From: Eubacteriales bacterium
GTDB taxonomy: Bacteria > Bacillota > Clostridia > Acetivibrionales > JANLFN01
Assembly: GCA_024655885.1 (NCBI GenBank)
Contig: JANLFN010000018.1
Span: 1 to 47,525 of the forward strand
Direction of reading: 5' to 3'
DNA: 47,525 bases
Shown: positions 31,375-40,626 of the stretch, piece after piece
Position numbering within the stretch: the first letter of the stretch is position 1
How the letters are laid out: each line of letters begins with the position of its first letter
Notes under the pieces: model-generated
Seen by the model: only the letters and a program-made list of their open reading frames with translations
Told to the model about the DNA's origin: nothing
Databases searched by the model: none
Translations under genes and position numbers: made by a program

Positions 31375-31378
31375 TAGG

Positions 31379-32314
31379 ATGTTTCACATTAAAACTTTGT
31401 TGTACTGTACGGCGGTCTTGGCCCTATTTACTTCTTTATGTTTTATTGGTCCAAATCTATATGATAAAAAGATCAGCGAGAGGATTGGTATGGATGCCGC
31501 TGATCCTCCAAACGGCACTTTATCGAGTACCCCCTCCGAACCGGCGGATGCTATGCAAATCACCTATACAAACAGTTTAAGCTACTCCTCTAACCCCGGC
31601 TACAGCAGTCTGCCAAGCAGGGGTACCAATGATCCGGTTTTGGCTTCAGACCCGGATACCTTAACAGGGGTAATAACGGACAAAAGTATAAACTTGAGAA
31701 ACTATCCCAGCACAACGGCTTCAGATGTCATCCGAAGCTTGAAAGAAGGGGAAAAAGTCAGGGTAGTAAGCCGCTGGGAGAATTGGTACAAGGTGCAAAC
31801 ATCGGGGAAAACCATAGGGTGGGTTAGGAATGACCTGATACGTATTGACGGTGCAAATGCGCCGGAAAATTCTGCGGCTCCCTCCACACCAAAGCCCATA
31901 CCTCTTGAAAAGCCCAAGGAAGTGGTCCCACGGGGGCAGCAGGTTGTAAACTATGCCAGGAAATTCCTGGGTGTCCGGTATGTGTGGGGAGGCACCTCTC
32001 CCAGGGGCTTTGACTGTTCGGGCTTTGTCCAGTACGTGTATAGGCAGTTCGGCGTCAGGCTCAACAGGGTGGCTGCGGACCAGGCTACACAGGGAATAAA
32101 GGTGAGCAGGAACAATTTGAAACCCGGGGACATGGTTTTCTTTGATACCGATGGGGGACGCAACAATATAAGCCATGTCGGCATTTATGTGGGCGGTGGG
32201 AAGTTTATTGAAGCTTCGTCGGGCTATTCCACCCATAAGGTGATCATAACCGACATGTCCAGCGGTTATTACAGCCGTAAATTCATTACGGCAAGACGTG
32301 TCCTGTCCAACTGA
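31379..32314 (+). CDS. SH3-NlpC/P60 cell-wall hydrolase
   Basis: 311 aa. Signal-type helix (6-25), a Ser/Pro/Asn-rich segment (40-90), an SH3b domain (about 95-155; N-L-R-N-Y-P, G-W-V-R), a Pro/Lys hinge (160-185), and an NlpC/P60 peptidase domain (187-311). Catalytic Cys213 (F-D-C-S-G-F) and His266 (I-S-H-V-G-I-Y-V-G) are present; the usual third polar residue position reads E in F-I-E-A-S, not the common His/Asn. Such enzymes cut D-Glu-(meso-DAP or Lys) bonds in wall peptides. It is under a c-di-AMP riboswitch and followed by a strong terminator, so a one-gene unit. Confidence 0.93.
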   Translation: MFHIKTLLYCTAVLALFTSLCFIGPNLYDKKISERIGMDAADPPNGTLSSTPSEPADAMQITYTNSLSYSSNPGYSSLPSRGTNDPVLASDPDTLTGVITDKSINLRNYPSTTASDVIRSLKEGEKVRVVSRWENWYKVQTSGKTIGWVRNDLIRIDGANAPENSAAPSTPKPIPLEKPKEVVPRGQQVVNYARKFLGVRYVWGGTSPRGFDCSGFVQYVYRQFGVRLNRVAADQATQGIKVSRNNLKPGDMVFFDTDGGRNNISHVGIYVGGGKFIEASSGYSTHKVIITDMSSGYYSRKFITARRVLSN

Positions 32315-32344
32315 TGGCGGAACGGATCATCATAATTTCAACTC

Positions 32345-32394
32345 AAAAAAAGCTTCGTGTCCCGATGCCTTTAAACGAGCACGAAGCTTTTTTG
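32345..32394. terminator. Bidirectional terminator
   Basis: AAAAAAGCTTCGTG and CACGAAGCTTTTTT form a perfect 14-bp stem around a 20-base loop, with a T-run on each strand. It ends the NlpC/P60 unit and the minus-strand def gene. Confidence 0.88.
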
Positions 32395-32414
32395 TTTTTC
32401 CAGAAATCGCCGGC

Positions 32415-32870
32415 TCACGGTTCCACATATTCCGTGACTTTGTCTATGAACAGGATTCCATCCAGGTGGTCCACCTCATGGCACAGGCACTTTGCCAAAT
32501 CCCCTTCGGCGGACAGGAGAAACTCTTCTCCCCTTTCATTTAACGCTCTGACCTTGACCTTTTCAGGTCTTAACAGTTTGCCGAATTTGCCGGGAATGCT
32601 GAGGCACCCCTCGATCACTTCATGACTCCCCTGGGTCTCCACTATTTCAGGATTGATTAAATTGATCACACCCTGTCCCATATCAATGACCACCACCCGT
32701 TTGAGAATTCCTACCTGAGGTGCGGCCAAACCGGCCCCGTTTGGGGAACTATGCAGCGTCTCCGCCATATCTTTAAGCAGGAGCAGCACCTTGTCATCTA
32801 CTTTTTCCACCGCCCTGCTCTTTTTTCTCAATATCTCATCTCCCAAGGTCCGTATGTTTCTTAAGGCCAT
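32415..32870 (-). CDS. def: Peptide deformylase
   Basis: 151 aa metalloenzyme that removes the formyl group from new protein N-termini. The three motifs are intact: G-A-G-L-A-A-P-Q (45-52), E-G-C-L-S (87-91, metal ligand Cys89) and H-E-V-D-H (131-135, ligands His131 and His135, catalytic Glu132). ATG at 32870 has GGAGG 7 bases upstream; the longer frame is not supported. The gene is not linked to fmt or priA here, and stands between a terminator and the TtcA-like gene. Confidence 0.95.
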   Translation of the reverse strand: MALRNIRTLGDEILRKKSRAVEKVDDKVLLLLKDMAETLHSSPNGAGLAAPQVGILKRVVVIDMGQGVINLINPEIVETQGSHEVIEGCLSIPGKFGKLLRPEKVKVRALNERGEEFLLSAEGDLAKCLCHEVDHLDGILFIDKVTEYVEP

Positions 32871-33143
32871 AGAAAAACCTCCGTTCAAAAGGTCTTCAAT
32901 ATTTTCCACCTATATTAAGCCATGAATTTTGAAATTAATCAATATGTTTTATTACTATTTTGTAACATGTTTGAAATACGATGGTAACTTGATTCGTGTT
33001 TTCTTCTGTTTTATAATTAAAAGAGAGAATATATAGTATTATGTAAACTATAAGGTTTGCTGTTTGTGTCCGACAGGTGGATTACCGGCCATAAGCTGCA
33101 TGGATACTGCCGCATATAGCAGTTGTAGAGAGGTGTTTTTGAA

Positions 33144-33848
33144 ATAAAGAGAATATTAGGGAAAATAAGGAGAGCCATACAGGACTACGACATGATTCAG
33201 GATGGGGACAGGATCGCGGTGGGAGTGTCGGGGGGCAAGGACAGCCTTGTGCTTCTTATTGCCTTAAACCGCCTGCAGAGGTTTTATCCCAGGAGGTTTG
33301 AGATAGAAGCCGTAACCCTTACCATGGGCATAGGAGAGATGGATTTAACGCCTGTTCAAAAGCTGTGTGACGAGATAGGCGTCCGTTATACCATTGAAGA
33401 AACTCTCATAGGAAAAATCGTATTTGACGAGAGGAATGAAAAAAATCCCTGTTCCCTTTGCGCCAATCTGAGGCGGGGTGCGCTTCACAACGTGGCCAAA
33501 CGCCTGAACTGCAACAAGGTGGCGCTGGCCCACCACCGGGATGATGTCATTGAGACCATGCTTTTGAGCACCTTCTATGAGGGAAGGCTTCATACCTTTT
33601 CCCCTGTAACCTACCTGGAGCGCAAGGAAATTTTTCTCATCAGGCCTCTGATTTATACAGAAGAGAAGGAGGTCAAAGGCTTTGTAAAGGACAGCGGGCT
33701 GACAGTGGTCAACAATCCGTGCCGCGCCAATGGGAGGACAAAACGGCAGTATATGAAGGAACTTTTGACCGAAATGTCCAGGGAAAACAGGGATATAAAA
33801 AGCAATATTTTCGGGGCTGTTCAACGTTCCCACCTGGACGGCTGGTAA
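33144..33848 (+). CDS. TtcA-like PP-loop ATPase, possible AUA start
   Basis: PP-loop protein of the TtcA/TilS superfamily (adenylation-dependent tRNA thiolation). S-G-G-K-D-S (29-34), C-S-L-C with two Cys, A-H-H-R-D-D and a third Cys in N-N-P-C-R-A-N-G-R-T-K-R. The first ATG in frame is at 33192, but the conserved R-I-L-G-K-I-R-R-A-I-Q-D-Y-D block lies upstream of it. No ATG, GTG or TTG precedes that block. An ATA at 33144 sits exactly 8 bases after AGAGGTG and would give M-K-R-I-L-G-K. The start is therefore placed at 33144 (234 aa), or 33192 (218 aa) if ATA is not used. Most such proteins in Clostridia have unproven substrates. Confidence 0.8.
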   Translation: MKRILGKIRRAIQDYDMIQDGDRIAVGVSGGKDSLVLLIALNRLQRFYPRRFEIEAVTLTMGIGEMDLTPVQKLCDEIGVRYTIEETLIGKIVFDERNEKNPCSLCANLRRGALHNVAKRLNCNKVALAHHRDDVIETMLLSTFYEGRLHTFSPVTYLERKEIFLIRPLIYTEEKEVKGFVKDSGLTVVNNPCRANGRTKRQYMKELLTEMSRENRDIKSNIFGAVQRSHLDGW

Positions 33849-33894
33849 GCGTTTTCAACACAGAGCAGCAAATCAAATTTTACGGGAGGTCAAA

Positions 33895-36732
33895 ATGAAA
33901 TACATAAGAAAAGGGTTGGCGGTAACGCTGATCTCAGTTTTTTTTGCCGTACTTGCATTGAACACGGGAGAGGCTTATGCCTATACCCTTTATGAAACTT
34001 CTACCAAGCAGACGGTCACATCGGGGGCAACACTTGAAAACATCGTCCGGTTTACCGACAGCGGATGGGTGAATATCTATGTCTTAAGGGTTGATTTGAC
34101 CAACCCGTATATTAATGTCGACACCATGATTAATCAGGATTCGGTTAAGAAGCTGTCTCCTGTGAAAACTCTCGCCCAGGAAAGAGGGGCTGTCGCAGCC
34201 ATCAACGGGGGATTTTTCAACTGGCTGAAGGAGGCTGGAAGCGGTTATCCCGACGGTCCTGTGGTTGAATCGGGGAAAATTATCACGGCGGATAACGAGT
34301 ATAACAGGTATAACGATTCCATGGCTACTTTTGCGATCAACAACCTGAACCAGGCTCTGTTCAGCTATTGGAAGACGGATATTTCGCTGGCGGCCCCCAA
34401 TGGGAATTCTACTGTGGTAATGCATTACAACAAAACCAGCAAGGACTACTGCGACTTTACGGTGCTGGACAGGAGGTGGGGGGATACTTCCATCGGAGCG
34501 GATGCGGAGCGTCCCGATCTTGCGGAAATGCTGGTGGTGGACGGGAAAGTGAAGGAAATACGCCAGGGCCAGCCTGCTTTTTCCATTCCTGAAAACGGGT
34601 ATGTGGTGGTGACCAGGCAGGCAGGATACCAGTTTTTAACGGACAATTTCAAGGTTGGGGACCAGGTTTCGTTGAACATTGCCACCAATCCCGACTGGAA
34701 GACGGTGAAAATGGCTGTAACGGGCAGTGCCATCCTGGTAAAGGACGGTCAGATACCGGCCGCCTTTTCCATGAACATTTCCGGAAGACAGCCGCGGACG
34801 GCGGTGGGAAGTTCGCAGGACGGCAAGCAGCTGATTATTGTTACCGTGGACGGACGGCAGAACAGCAGCATCGGGATGACCCAGGACGAGCTGGCACGGT
34901 TCATGATCGACTGTGGTGCGTACAACGCGGTGAATCTCGACGGAGGGGGTTCAACGACAATGGTGGCCAGAACTCCGGGGACAAGCGAGATCAATGTGGT
35001 AAACAGTCCTTCGGACGGATATCCCAGGTCCATATCCACGGCGGTGGGAGTGTTCTCCACAGCGCCGGCGTCCGAACTGAACGGTTTATTGATAGGGACG
35101 GAGGACAGGAATGTTTTTGTAAATACCTCCCGCTCGTTTACAGTAAAGGGAGTGGATAAGTACTTCAATCCGGCGGCTGTGGACCCCGCCTCGGTGACAT
35201 GGAGCGTCTCAGGCGTAGAGGGGTATTTTAAGGGGAGCACTTTTTATCCCACATCAGTGGGAGAGGGAAAGGTAAAGGCGTCTGTGGGCGATATCAGCAG
35301 CGAATTTGACATCAGCGTTTTAAGCGCTCCGGTGCAGCTGGACATCAACAAAAAATCCGTCAAGCTCCCTGTAGGCGGGTCCCAGGATTTTTATGTGACG
35401 GGAAAAAACAAGGATGGCTTTTCCGCAGCGATCAATCCCGGGGATGTCCACTGGTCCGCTGTGGGAGGCATGGGCAGCATGGACGGGAATGTGTTTACCG
35501 CGGCTAAAACAGGGACGGGATATGTCGATGGGGCTGTGGGAGATGCCCATGCGTACTGCGCGGTTTCGATAGGCGGAGATACCAGTGTTTTAAAAGATGG
35601 ATTTGAAACTGTCAACGGTTCCTTTACTTCCTATCCTGCAACGGTCCCGGGCAGCTATGGGATTTCCACCGAACAAAAGCATTCGGGCAAGTCTTCAGGC
35701 AAGCTTACCTATGACTTCACCAACACCGAAGGCACCCGTGCGGCCTACATGGTTTTTGCCGACGGCGGGATGCCTATTGCCGGCAATACGGTAAGACTGG
35801 GCCTGTGGGTCTATAACAGCCATGCCAATGCAAACTGGCTGCGGGCCGAGGTCAAGGATTCCGGCGGAAAAAAGCACCTGGTGGATTTCACCAGGAACCT
35901 GGACTGGACCGGCTGGAAGTATGTAGAAGCCTCTCTTGAGGGCATCGACTCGCCTTCGGCGGTTACCAGGCTGTATCTGGCGCAGCCGTCGCCGGTGGCA
36001 GATTCGGGGAGTATTTACCTGGATGACCTGAGTGCCGTCACCTCGACCTACCCGGCGGTGGATATGGGCAGCATCCCCAAGGCCACACAGGTTGTGGACA
36101 GCGACTACAAGAGCATTGTTTACAAGCCCAGCGAGGATTCCTTCCGTTTTTCGGTGTTCGGACAGGCGCGGGACCCTCAAAACCCTGTGGAAGAAATGCT
36201 CACAAAAAAGCTGGCTGAAAAAATAAATGCCTATATTGAAGTGGGTGCGTTTGTAGGCAGCAACAGGCATGAGGTTACCGGGCTGGTAAAAAAACCTGTT
36301 GTTTCGGCAAACCAGGGCTACAAGTCTTTTGATATAAAGAACAGCCGGTTTATCCAGCTGGATGTGGACAGCAAAGGCATAAGGTCGGTGGACCCGGCGC
36401 AGTGGAACTGGTTTAGAGACCAGTTGAATACCGCGGCGGGAGATCATGTGTTCATATTCATGGAAAATTCCCACAAGGCTTTTGGAGACAGCCTGGAGTC
36501 AAACCTGTTCCAGGATGTGCTGACCGAATTCAAGCAGAAAACCGGAAAGAACGTATGGGTGTTCTATAAAGGGGATACGAATGCCAGCTACATGGAAAAA
36601 GGCATCAAGTATATTTCAACAGCGGGATACGATGTCCAGGGACTGACGGGCAGCAACACGGATATTGTGAAGTACGTGCTGGTCACCGTCAAAGGAGACA
36701 CCGTAACCTATGAATTTAAGCCCATAATATAA
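33895..36732 (+). CDS. Secreted phosphodiester glycosidase (NAGPA-like), large
   Basis: 945 aa with an N-terminal signal (1-29, cut after E-A-Y-A). Phosphodiester glycosidase domain (about 100-385; A-A-I-N-G-G-F-F near 103, R-Q-P-R-T-A-V-G and C-G-A-Y-N-A-V-N-L-D-G-G-G-S-T-T-M), the family named for the enzyme that uncovers mannose-6-phosphate and also found in bacterial cell-surface proteins. Two Ig-like/BIG2-type beta domains follow (about 395-565), then a carbohydrate-binding-like beta-sandwich (570-720), and a C-terminal alpha/beta domain (725-945) recalling a degenerate phosphoesterase fold. No SLH or sortase motif, so attachment is unclear. GGGAGG precedes the ATG. Confidence 0.88.
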   Translation: MKYIRKGLAVTLISVFFAVLALNTGEAYAYTLYETSTKQTVTSGATLENIVRFTDSGWVNIYVLRVDLTNPYINVDTMINQDSVKKLSPVKTLAQERGAVAAINGGFFNWLKEAGSGYPDGPVVESGKIITADNEYNRYNDSMATFAINNLNQALFSYWKTDISLAAPNGNSTVVMHYNKTSKDYCDFTVLDRRWGDTSIGADAERPDLAEMLVVDGKVKEIRQGQPAFSIPENGYVVVTRQAGYQFLTDNFKVGDQVSLNIATNPDWKTVKMAVTGSAILVKDGQIPAAFSMNISGRQPRTAVGSSQDGKQLIIVTVDGRQNSSIGMTQDELARFMIDCGAYNAVNLDGGGSTTMVARTPGTSEINVVNSPSDGYPRSISTAVGVFSTAPASELNGLLIGTEDRNVFVNTSRSFTVKGVDKYFNPAAVDPASVTWSVSGVEGYFKGSTFYPTSVGEGKVKASVGDISSEFDISVLSAPVQLDINKKSVKLPVGGSQDFYVTGKNKDGFSAAINPGDVHWSAVGGMGSMDGNVFTAAKTGTGYVDGAVGDAHAYCAVSIGGDTSVLKDGFETVNGSFTSYPATVPGSYGISTEQKHSGKSSGKLTYDFTNTEGTRAAYMVFADGGMPIAGNTVRLGLWVYNSHANANWLRAEVKDSGGKKHLVDFTRNLDWTGWKYVEASLEGIDSPSAVTRLYLAQPSPVADSGSIYLDDLSAVTSTYPAVDMGSIPKATQVVDSDYKSIVYKPSEDSFRFSVFGQARDPQNPVEEMLTKKLAEKINAYIEVGAFVGSNRHEVTGLVKKPVVSANQGYKSFDIKNSRFIQLDVDSKGIRSVDPAQWNWFRDQLNTAAGDHVFIFMENSHKAFGDSLESNLFQDVLTEFKQKTGKNVWVFYKGDTNASYMEKGIKYISTAGYDVQGLTGSNTDIVKYVLVTVKGDTVTYEFKPII

Positions 36733-36870
36733 GAGCGGAAAATCCGCTCTTGAGGGGTGCTGCCGCGTCCCTGCGGTTAATAGAAAAGCAGGCACCCCAT
36801 AGATAGGGGTGAACCAAACGGGACATTCCTCACTATAGAAGGAATCCCCGTGACTCAGAAGAGTGTCCCG
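36732..36870. repeat. Hairpin cluster and REP-like repeat between converging genes
   Basis: Three successive stem-loops: AAGAGCGG/CCGCTCTT (36731-36752), GGGGTGCTGCC/GGCACCCC (36755-36800) and ACGGGACA/TGTCCCGT (36819-36872). The third contains GGAATCCCCGTGACTCA, related to GGAATGTCCCCGATGTCTCA in the element at 25841. No protein is encoded. It separates the glycosidase gene from galU and may end both transcripts. Confidence 0.5.
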
Positions 36871-37734
36871 TTACCTTATCACGGTCTCAAGGTACCGGCT
36901 GAACTCATCTTTCAAGTCGTCCCTCTTTAAGGCAAACTCTACGGTAGCTTTCAGGAAACCCATTTTGTTTCCCACATCATACCTTTTTCCTATAAAATCG
37001 TAGGCATACATGGCTTCAATTTCCACCAGCTTGTTTAGTGCGTCGGTAAGCTGTATTTCCCCGCCTTTGCCGGGAACTGCGTTTTCCAAAAATCCGAATA
37101 TCTCGGGGGTGATGATATACCGACCCAGGATGGCTATATTGGACGGCGCTTTTTCCTTTTCGGGCTTTTCAACAAGCTCCCTGATTTTGTAGACTCTGTC
37201 GTCTATCTGCTTGCAATCTAAGATGCCGTACATGGACACATCTTCTTCCGGAACACGCTGTACGCCGATCACTGTGGTCCTGTACTCATCGTATACCGAA
37301 ATCAGTTGCTTTAAGCACGGCACCTCGGAATCCACAATGTCGTCTCCCAGAAGAACGGCGAAAGGCTCGTTTCCAATAAAGGATTTTGCGCACTGGATTG
37401 CATGGCCCAATCCCTTGGGCTCTTTCTGCCTTATATAATGGATGTTCACAAGGTTTGAAATATCCTGTACCAGGTTCAACAGGTCCTGGGACCCCTTTTT
37501 TTTCAGCTCCTCTTCCAGCTCAAAGGATTTGTCGAAATGGTCTTCGATAGCCCTTTTATTCCGCCCGGTGACGATCATGATGTCTTCAATGCCGGAAGCG
37601 ATGGCTTCTTCCACAATATACTGGATTGTAGGTTTATCCACAATCGGAAGCATTTCTTTGGGCTGGGCCTTTGTTGCCGGAAGAAAACGGGTTCCCAATC
37701 CTGCGGCCGGGATGATTGCTTTGCGTACTTTCAA
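36871..37734 (-). CDS. galU: UTP-glucose-1-phosphate uridylyltransferase
   Basis: 287 aa nucleotidyltransferase that makes UDP-glucose for teichoic acid, glycolipid and polysaccharide synthesis. [11 protein letters not shown] (12-22) binds [18 protein letters not shown] and V-E-K-P-E are all present. TTG at 37734 is the start: GAGAGGTG lies 7 bases upstream and the family begins here ([12 protein letters not shown]). The ORF extended to 37842 adds unconserved residues. Its 3' end overlaps the hairpin region by a few bases. It supplies precursor to the surface sugar machinery. Confidence 0.95.
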   Translation of the reverse strand: MKVRKAIIPAAGLGTRFLPATKAQPKEMLPIVDKPTIQYIVEEAIASGIEDIMIVTGRNKRAIEDHFDKSFELEEELKKKGSQDLLNLVQDISNLVNIHYIRQKEPKGLGHAIQCAKSFIGNEPFAVLLGDDIVDSEVPCLKQLISVYDEYRTTVIGVQRVPEEDVSMYGILDCKQIDDRVYKIRELVEKPEKEKAPSNIAILGRYIITPEIFGFLENAVPGKGGEIQLTDALNKLVEIEAMYAYDFIGKRYDVGNKMGFLKATVEFALKRDDLKDEFSRYLETVIR

Positions 37735-37972
37735 AGTTATACACCTCTCTCTCGAGCCGCAAAACTTACTGCTTGCAGCCCCTTTGAATCGTATATGAAT
37801 GATGTGCCGGTTTTTTTTTATTCTATCAGATTTTGATGCCAATATACAACAATATTATGAAAGCCAGCTTTTTCGTCCGCTGGAAGGATAAAAATGAATA
37901 TATATGCTCTTTTTTCATAACATAATACTGGATATGCTTTATAGGAATAAAAAGAAAACCGGAAGTGATGTT

Positions 37973-38122
37973 GTGAAAAAAAAGGCCAAATACCCCACAA
38001 CCAAATTAAATGAAAAAGACAGGGAGGTGCTGGGCAAGTACACCAGCTTTTATACAAACTTTATTGAAAGCGGCACAGCCAGGGCACAGATCCCCAAAAA
38101 AGGAGATTTGGAGGAGAAATAG
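37973..38122 (+). CDS. 49-aa charged protein, unknown
   Basis: GTG at 37973 is preceded by GGAAG with 7-base spacing; an upstream ATG (37904, 72 aa) lacks a site. The product is rich in Lys, Glu and Thr (K-K-K-A-K-Y-P-T-T-K-L-N-E-K-D-R-E-V-L), with an aromatic patch S-F-Y-T-N-F-I. It is soluble. I do not recognise it, and nothing beside it helps. Confidence 0.45.
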   Translation: MKKKAKYPTTKLNEKDREVLGKYTSFYTNFIESGTARAQIPKKGDLEEK

Positions 38123-38429
38123 GCATTTTTACAAATTTGTCATACAAATTTAATATTTCTCCAATGAAAAATATGGTATAATAATCTTGCCACAATCAAT
38201 TATACTAATTTTTTATTTTTGTTCCTCCTTTTGATATAGAACTTAAATTATTTTAGTTGTGTTAGAGCACTTACCAGATTGGAATCATTCATTTTTATAC
38301 CAAGTGCTTTTTCTTTTGAAAAAATGCAATATGTTCCTGTCCAATCCCGTTAAAATGACTTGATCTATGGTTTGATTTTGAGTATAATAGGATGTAGCCG
38401 TAAAAAGGCTCTTTATATTTGTTATCTTT
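38123..38429. other. Intergenic region upstream of ffs
   Basis: AT-rich, with no reading frame of note. It holds the ffs promoter (38360-38388). Confidence 0.6.
38360..38388 (+). promoter_or_regulatory. Promoter of the SRP RNA
   Basis: TTGATC (38360-38365) and TATAAT (38383-38388) with a 17-base spacer. Transcription would start near 38396, about 34 bases before the mature SRP RNA, so a processed leader is expected. Confidence 0.7.
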
Positions 38430-38698
38430 GGTCGTGCTAGACGGGGAGGTAGCGGTGCCCTATACCTGCAATCCGCTATAGCGGGGTTGAATTCCTATTA
38501 TAGGCTTTATTCCTGTAGGGTCAGCCCTTCGCAAGTGACAATGAAAACCGGGTCTTACGCAACGGAACCCTGTGAACCCCGTCAGGTTCGGAAGAAAGCA
38601 GCGGTAAGCAGGCACTTTCGTGTGCCGTAGGGTTGCCTGGTTAGAGTTAACTGCGGAGGTTACGCTTGTAGGAGTAAGTCAACGATAGGTGCACGGCC
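38430..38698 (+). ncRNA. ffs: Large signal recognition particle RNA
   Basis: About 269 nt, the size of the Bacillus/Clostridia SRP RNA with Alu domain. Terminal helix GGTCGTGC (38430-38437) / GCACGGCC (38691-38698). The S-domain carries the universal segment CGTCAGGTTCGGAAGAAAGCAGC with its GGAA-type loop that binds Ffh. The middle holds the long helix 5 halves (GGGTCAGCCCTTCG ... CCGTAGGGTTGCCTGG). In related genomes it stands beside tadA and dnaX; here dnaX is 1.9 kb downstream and tadA 33 kb upstream. Confidence 0.95.
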
Positions 38699-38747
38699 AT
38701 TTAAATTATGGCAGACATGGGCTTTATACTAAAGATAAATTTACGGA

Positions 38748-40425
38748 GTGGTACTTTTGCTGGGGATGGCTTTAAAAACGCGGGTAACTGTAATGTTTAC
38801 AGTTGCAATCTTTCTTCCCGTTTCTCTTGTTTTTACAAAGTTCCTTTGGATTGCCAGAATTACTTCCCATATAGAAAGTAAATCGTCTGTATTTTTCAGC
38901 TATATAAGCATGTACAGGTATGAACTGCTGACTTTGGCGGTCCTGGTCCTGCTTTTAGGTCTCATGTTTATTTATATCAACAAATCCATTTTAACTCCTT
39001 CGGGGTGATCTGCGCTATTGACCACGTGTGTACATCCCTGCTGGGGTATAAAAGGTCCGACCTGATCGGTTTGAATTTGGCCAGCATTATTGACACAAAC
39101 AGCACTCCCGTCTCTCTACAGGAGGTTTTTTCCAGAGTTAGGGAGGGCGGTTCCGAGAATAGAAGGCTGGACTTTATCAAGGAAGACGGCACAACAGCCC
39201 ATACCCAGGTCAGGTTTGAGAGCTCTATATATCCAACGGCATCCCTGTGGGCATGGAGGTAAATATAAAAGCCGCAGACCCGGGCACGGACGTGGAGGAA
39301 AAGCTTTTACAGGCAAACCAAGGGCTTTATGGCTTGAATGCGTTCAGCAAGTCGTTAGCGGCGAACAGCAATGTGGAAGACCTATCCAGGTCTATTGTTG
39401 ACGAAATAAGCGGCAAGCTGGGTTTCCCCTTTTGTGTACTGGGACTCTTAGATGACAGCGGGGTAAACATACATATTAAAGCATTTTCCGGAAAATACCT
39501 GGAAAAAACCATAAACAGCACCTTTATATCCTCCGGTATGAGCTTTAACAGTTATCTGGCGGAAAGGGAGGTAATCAGCAGCGAAAGCATCGGGGAAGGA
39601 GATGAGCTGAATAGCTGGTTTATCAGTAGAATAAACAAGAACTTGACTGAAAGCCAGCGCATTAAGGAAATTCTCTATGTCCCCATAAGTGTTAAAAGCA
39701 GGAATCTGGGAGTTCTGGCGGTAGGCTTCAGTTCCCCGATTGAGAGCCGCGACGTAAGCCTGATTTATTCAATTTCAAACAACATTGCCATGGCCATTGA
39801 TAATGCCATTTTATACGAGCGCTGCAGAAAGTACTTTGTCCAGTCCGTCAATGCATTGATTGCGGCTATTGAAGCAAAGGACCGCTATACCAAAGGCCAT
39901 TCCCAGAGGGTTTCAAATTATACGGTACACATTGCTGAAAAGCTCAGCCTGTCTAAAGAGCAGATAGAGGAAATCAAAATGGCGGGAATCCTTCGTGACA
40001 TAGGAAAAATAGGCGTAAACGACAGTATACTCATGAAGCCGGGCAAACTGACCAAAGATGAATATGAGGAGGTTAAGCGCCATCCCATCATAGCCAACAG
40101 GATCCTTCACCATATAGGGTTTCCTCAAAATGCCTTGAAGGCCATAGCCTACCACCATGAAAGGTATGACGGAAAGGGCTATCCCTTCGGTATTTCGGGG
40201 GACAGGATAACACTAGAGGCCCAAATAATCGCTGTCGCGGATGCTTTTGACGCCATGACCTCCAACAGGCCGTACAGAGAGGCAATGAGTGTGGACGAGG
40301 CTTTGAAGGAACTGGTAGCCAACAAGTCAAGGCAGTTCAATCCTGTTGTCGTGGATGCGATGATTAAATTGAAAGACAGTCTTAAGAGTGAACGGATAGA
40401 GGAAAAGGTGCCGCAGCGCATTTAA
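38748..40425 (+). pseudogene. Broken TM-PAS-GAF-HD-GYP gene (c-di-GMP phosphodiesterase type)
   Basis: One ancestral gene is split over three frames. Frame 1 (38748-39008): two membrane helices, ending after N-K-S-I-L-T-P where a HAMP domain should follow. Frame 2 (39005-39262): a PAS domain (I-C-A-I-D-H-V-C-T-S-L-L-G-Y). Frame 3 (39247-40425): a GAF domain (about 30-190) and a full HD-GYP domain (about 200-375, H-H-E-R-Y-D-G-K-G-Y-P). A deletion is likely at the first joint and a one-base shift near 39233 at the second. The HD motif reads L-R-D-I-G-K-I-G: residue 250 is Arg (CGT) where HD-GYP enzymes have His. It is almost certainly inactive as a membrane phosphodiesterase. Confidence 0.85.
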
Positions 40426-40491
40426 GGAGGGAGAATTGCACAGCCCTTCTTCGACCTCAAACCTTGCTTCGCTGCGGTCATCTTCAGCTTT

Positions 40492-40519
40492 AAAATGCAC
40501 AGCTTACGGTGCATTTTTG
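40492..40519 (+). terminator. Terminator after the HD-GYP gene
   Basis: AAAATGCAC (40492-40500) and GTGCATTTT (40509-40517) form a 9-bp perfect stem with a T-run. It isolates the broken gene from dnaX. Confidence 0.7.
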
Positions 40520-40626
40520 TGCTATAATGGATAGGACGAGATTTTTTAGCGGATGGAATATAGAGAAGAGCTATCGGATTTTATTTTTATCAATGCTGCC
40601 GGTTTATGCACAAGTATGGAGGAGTT

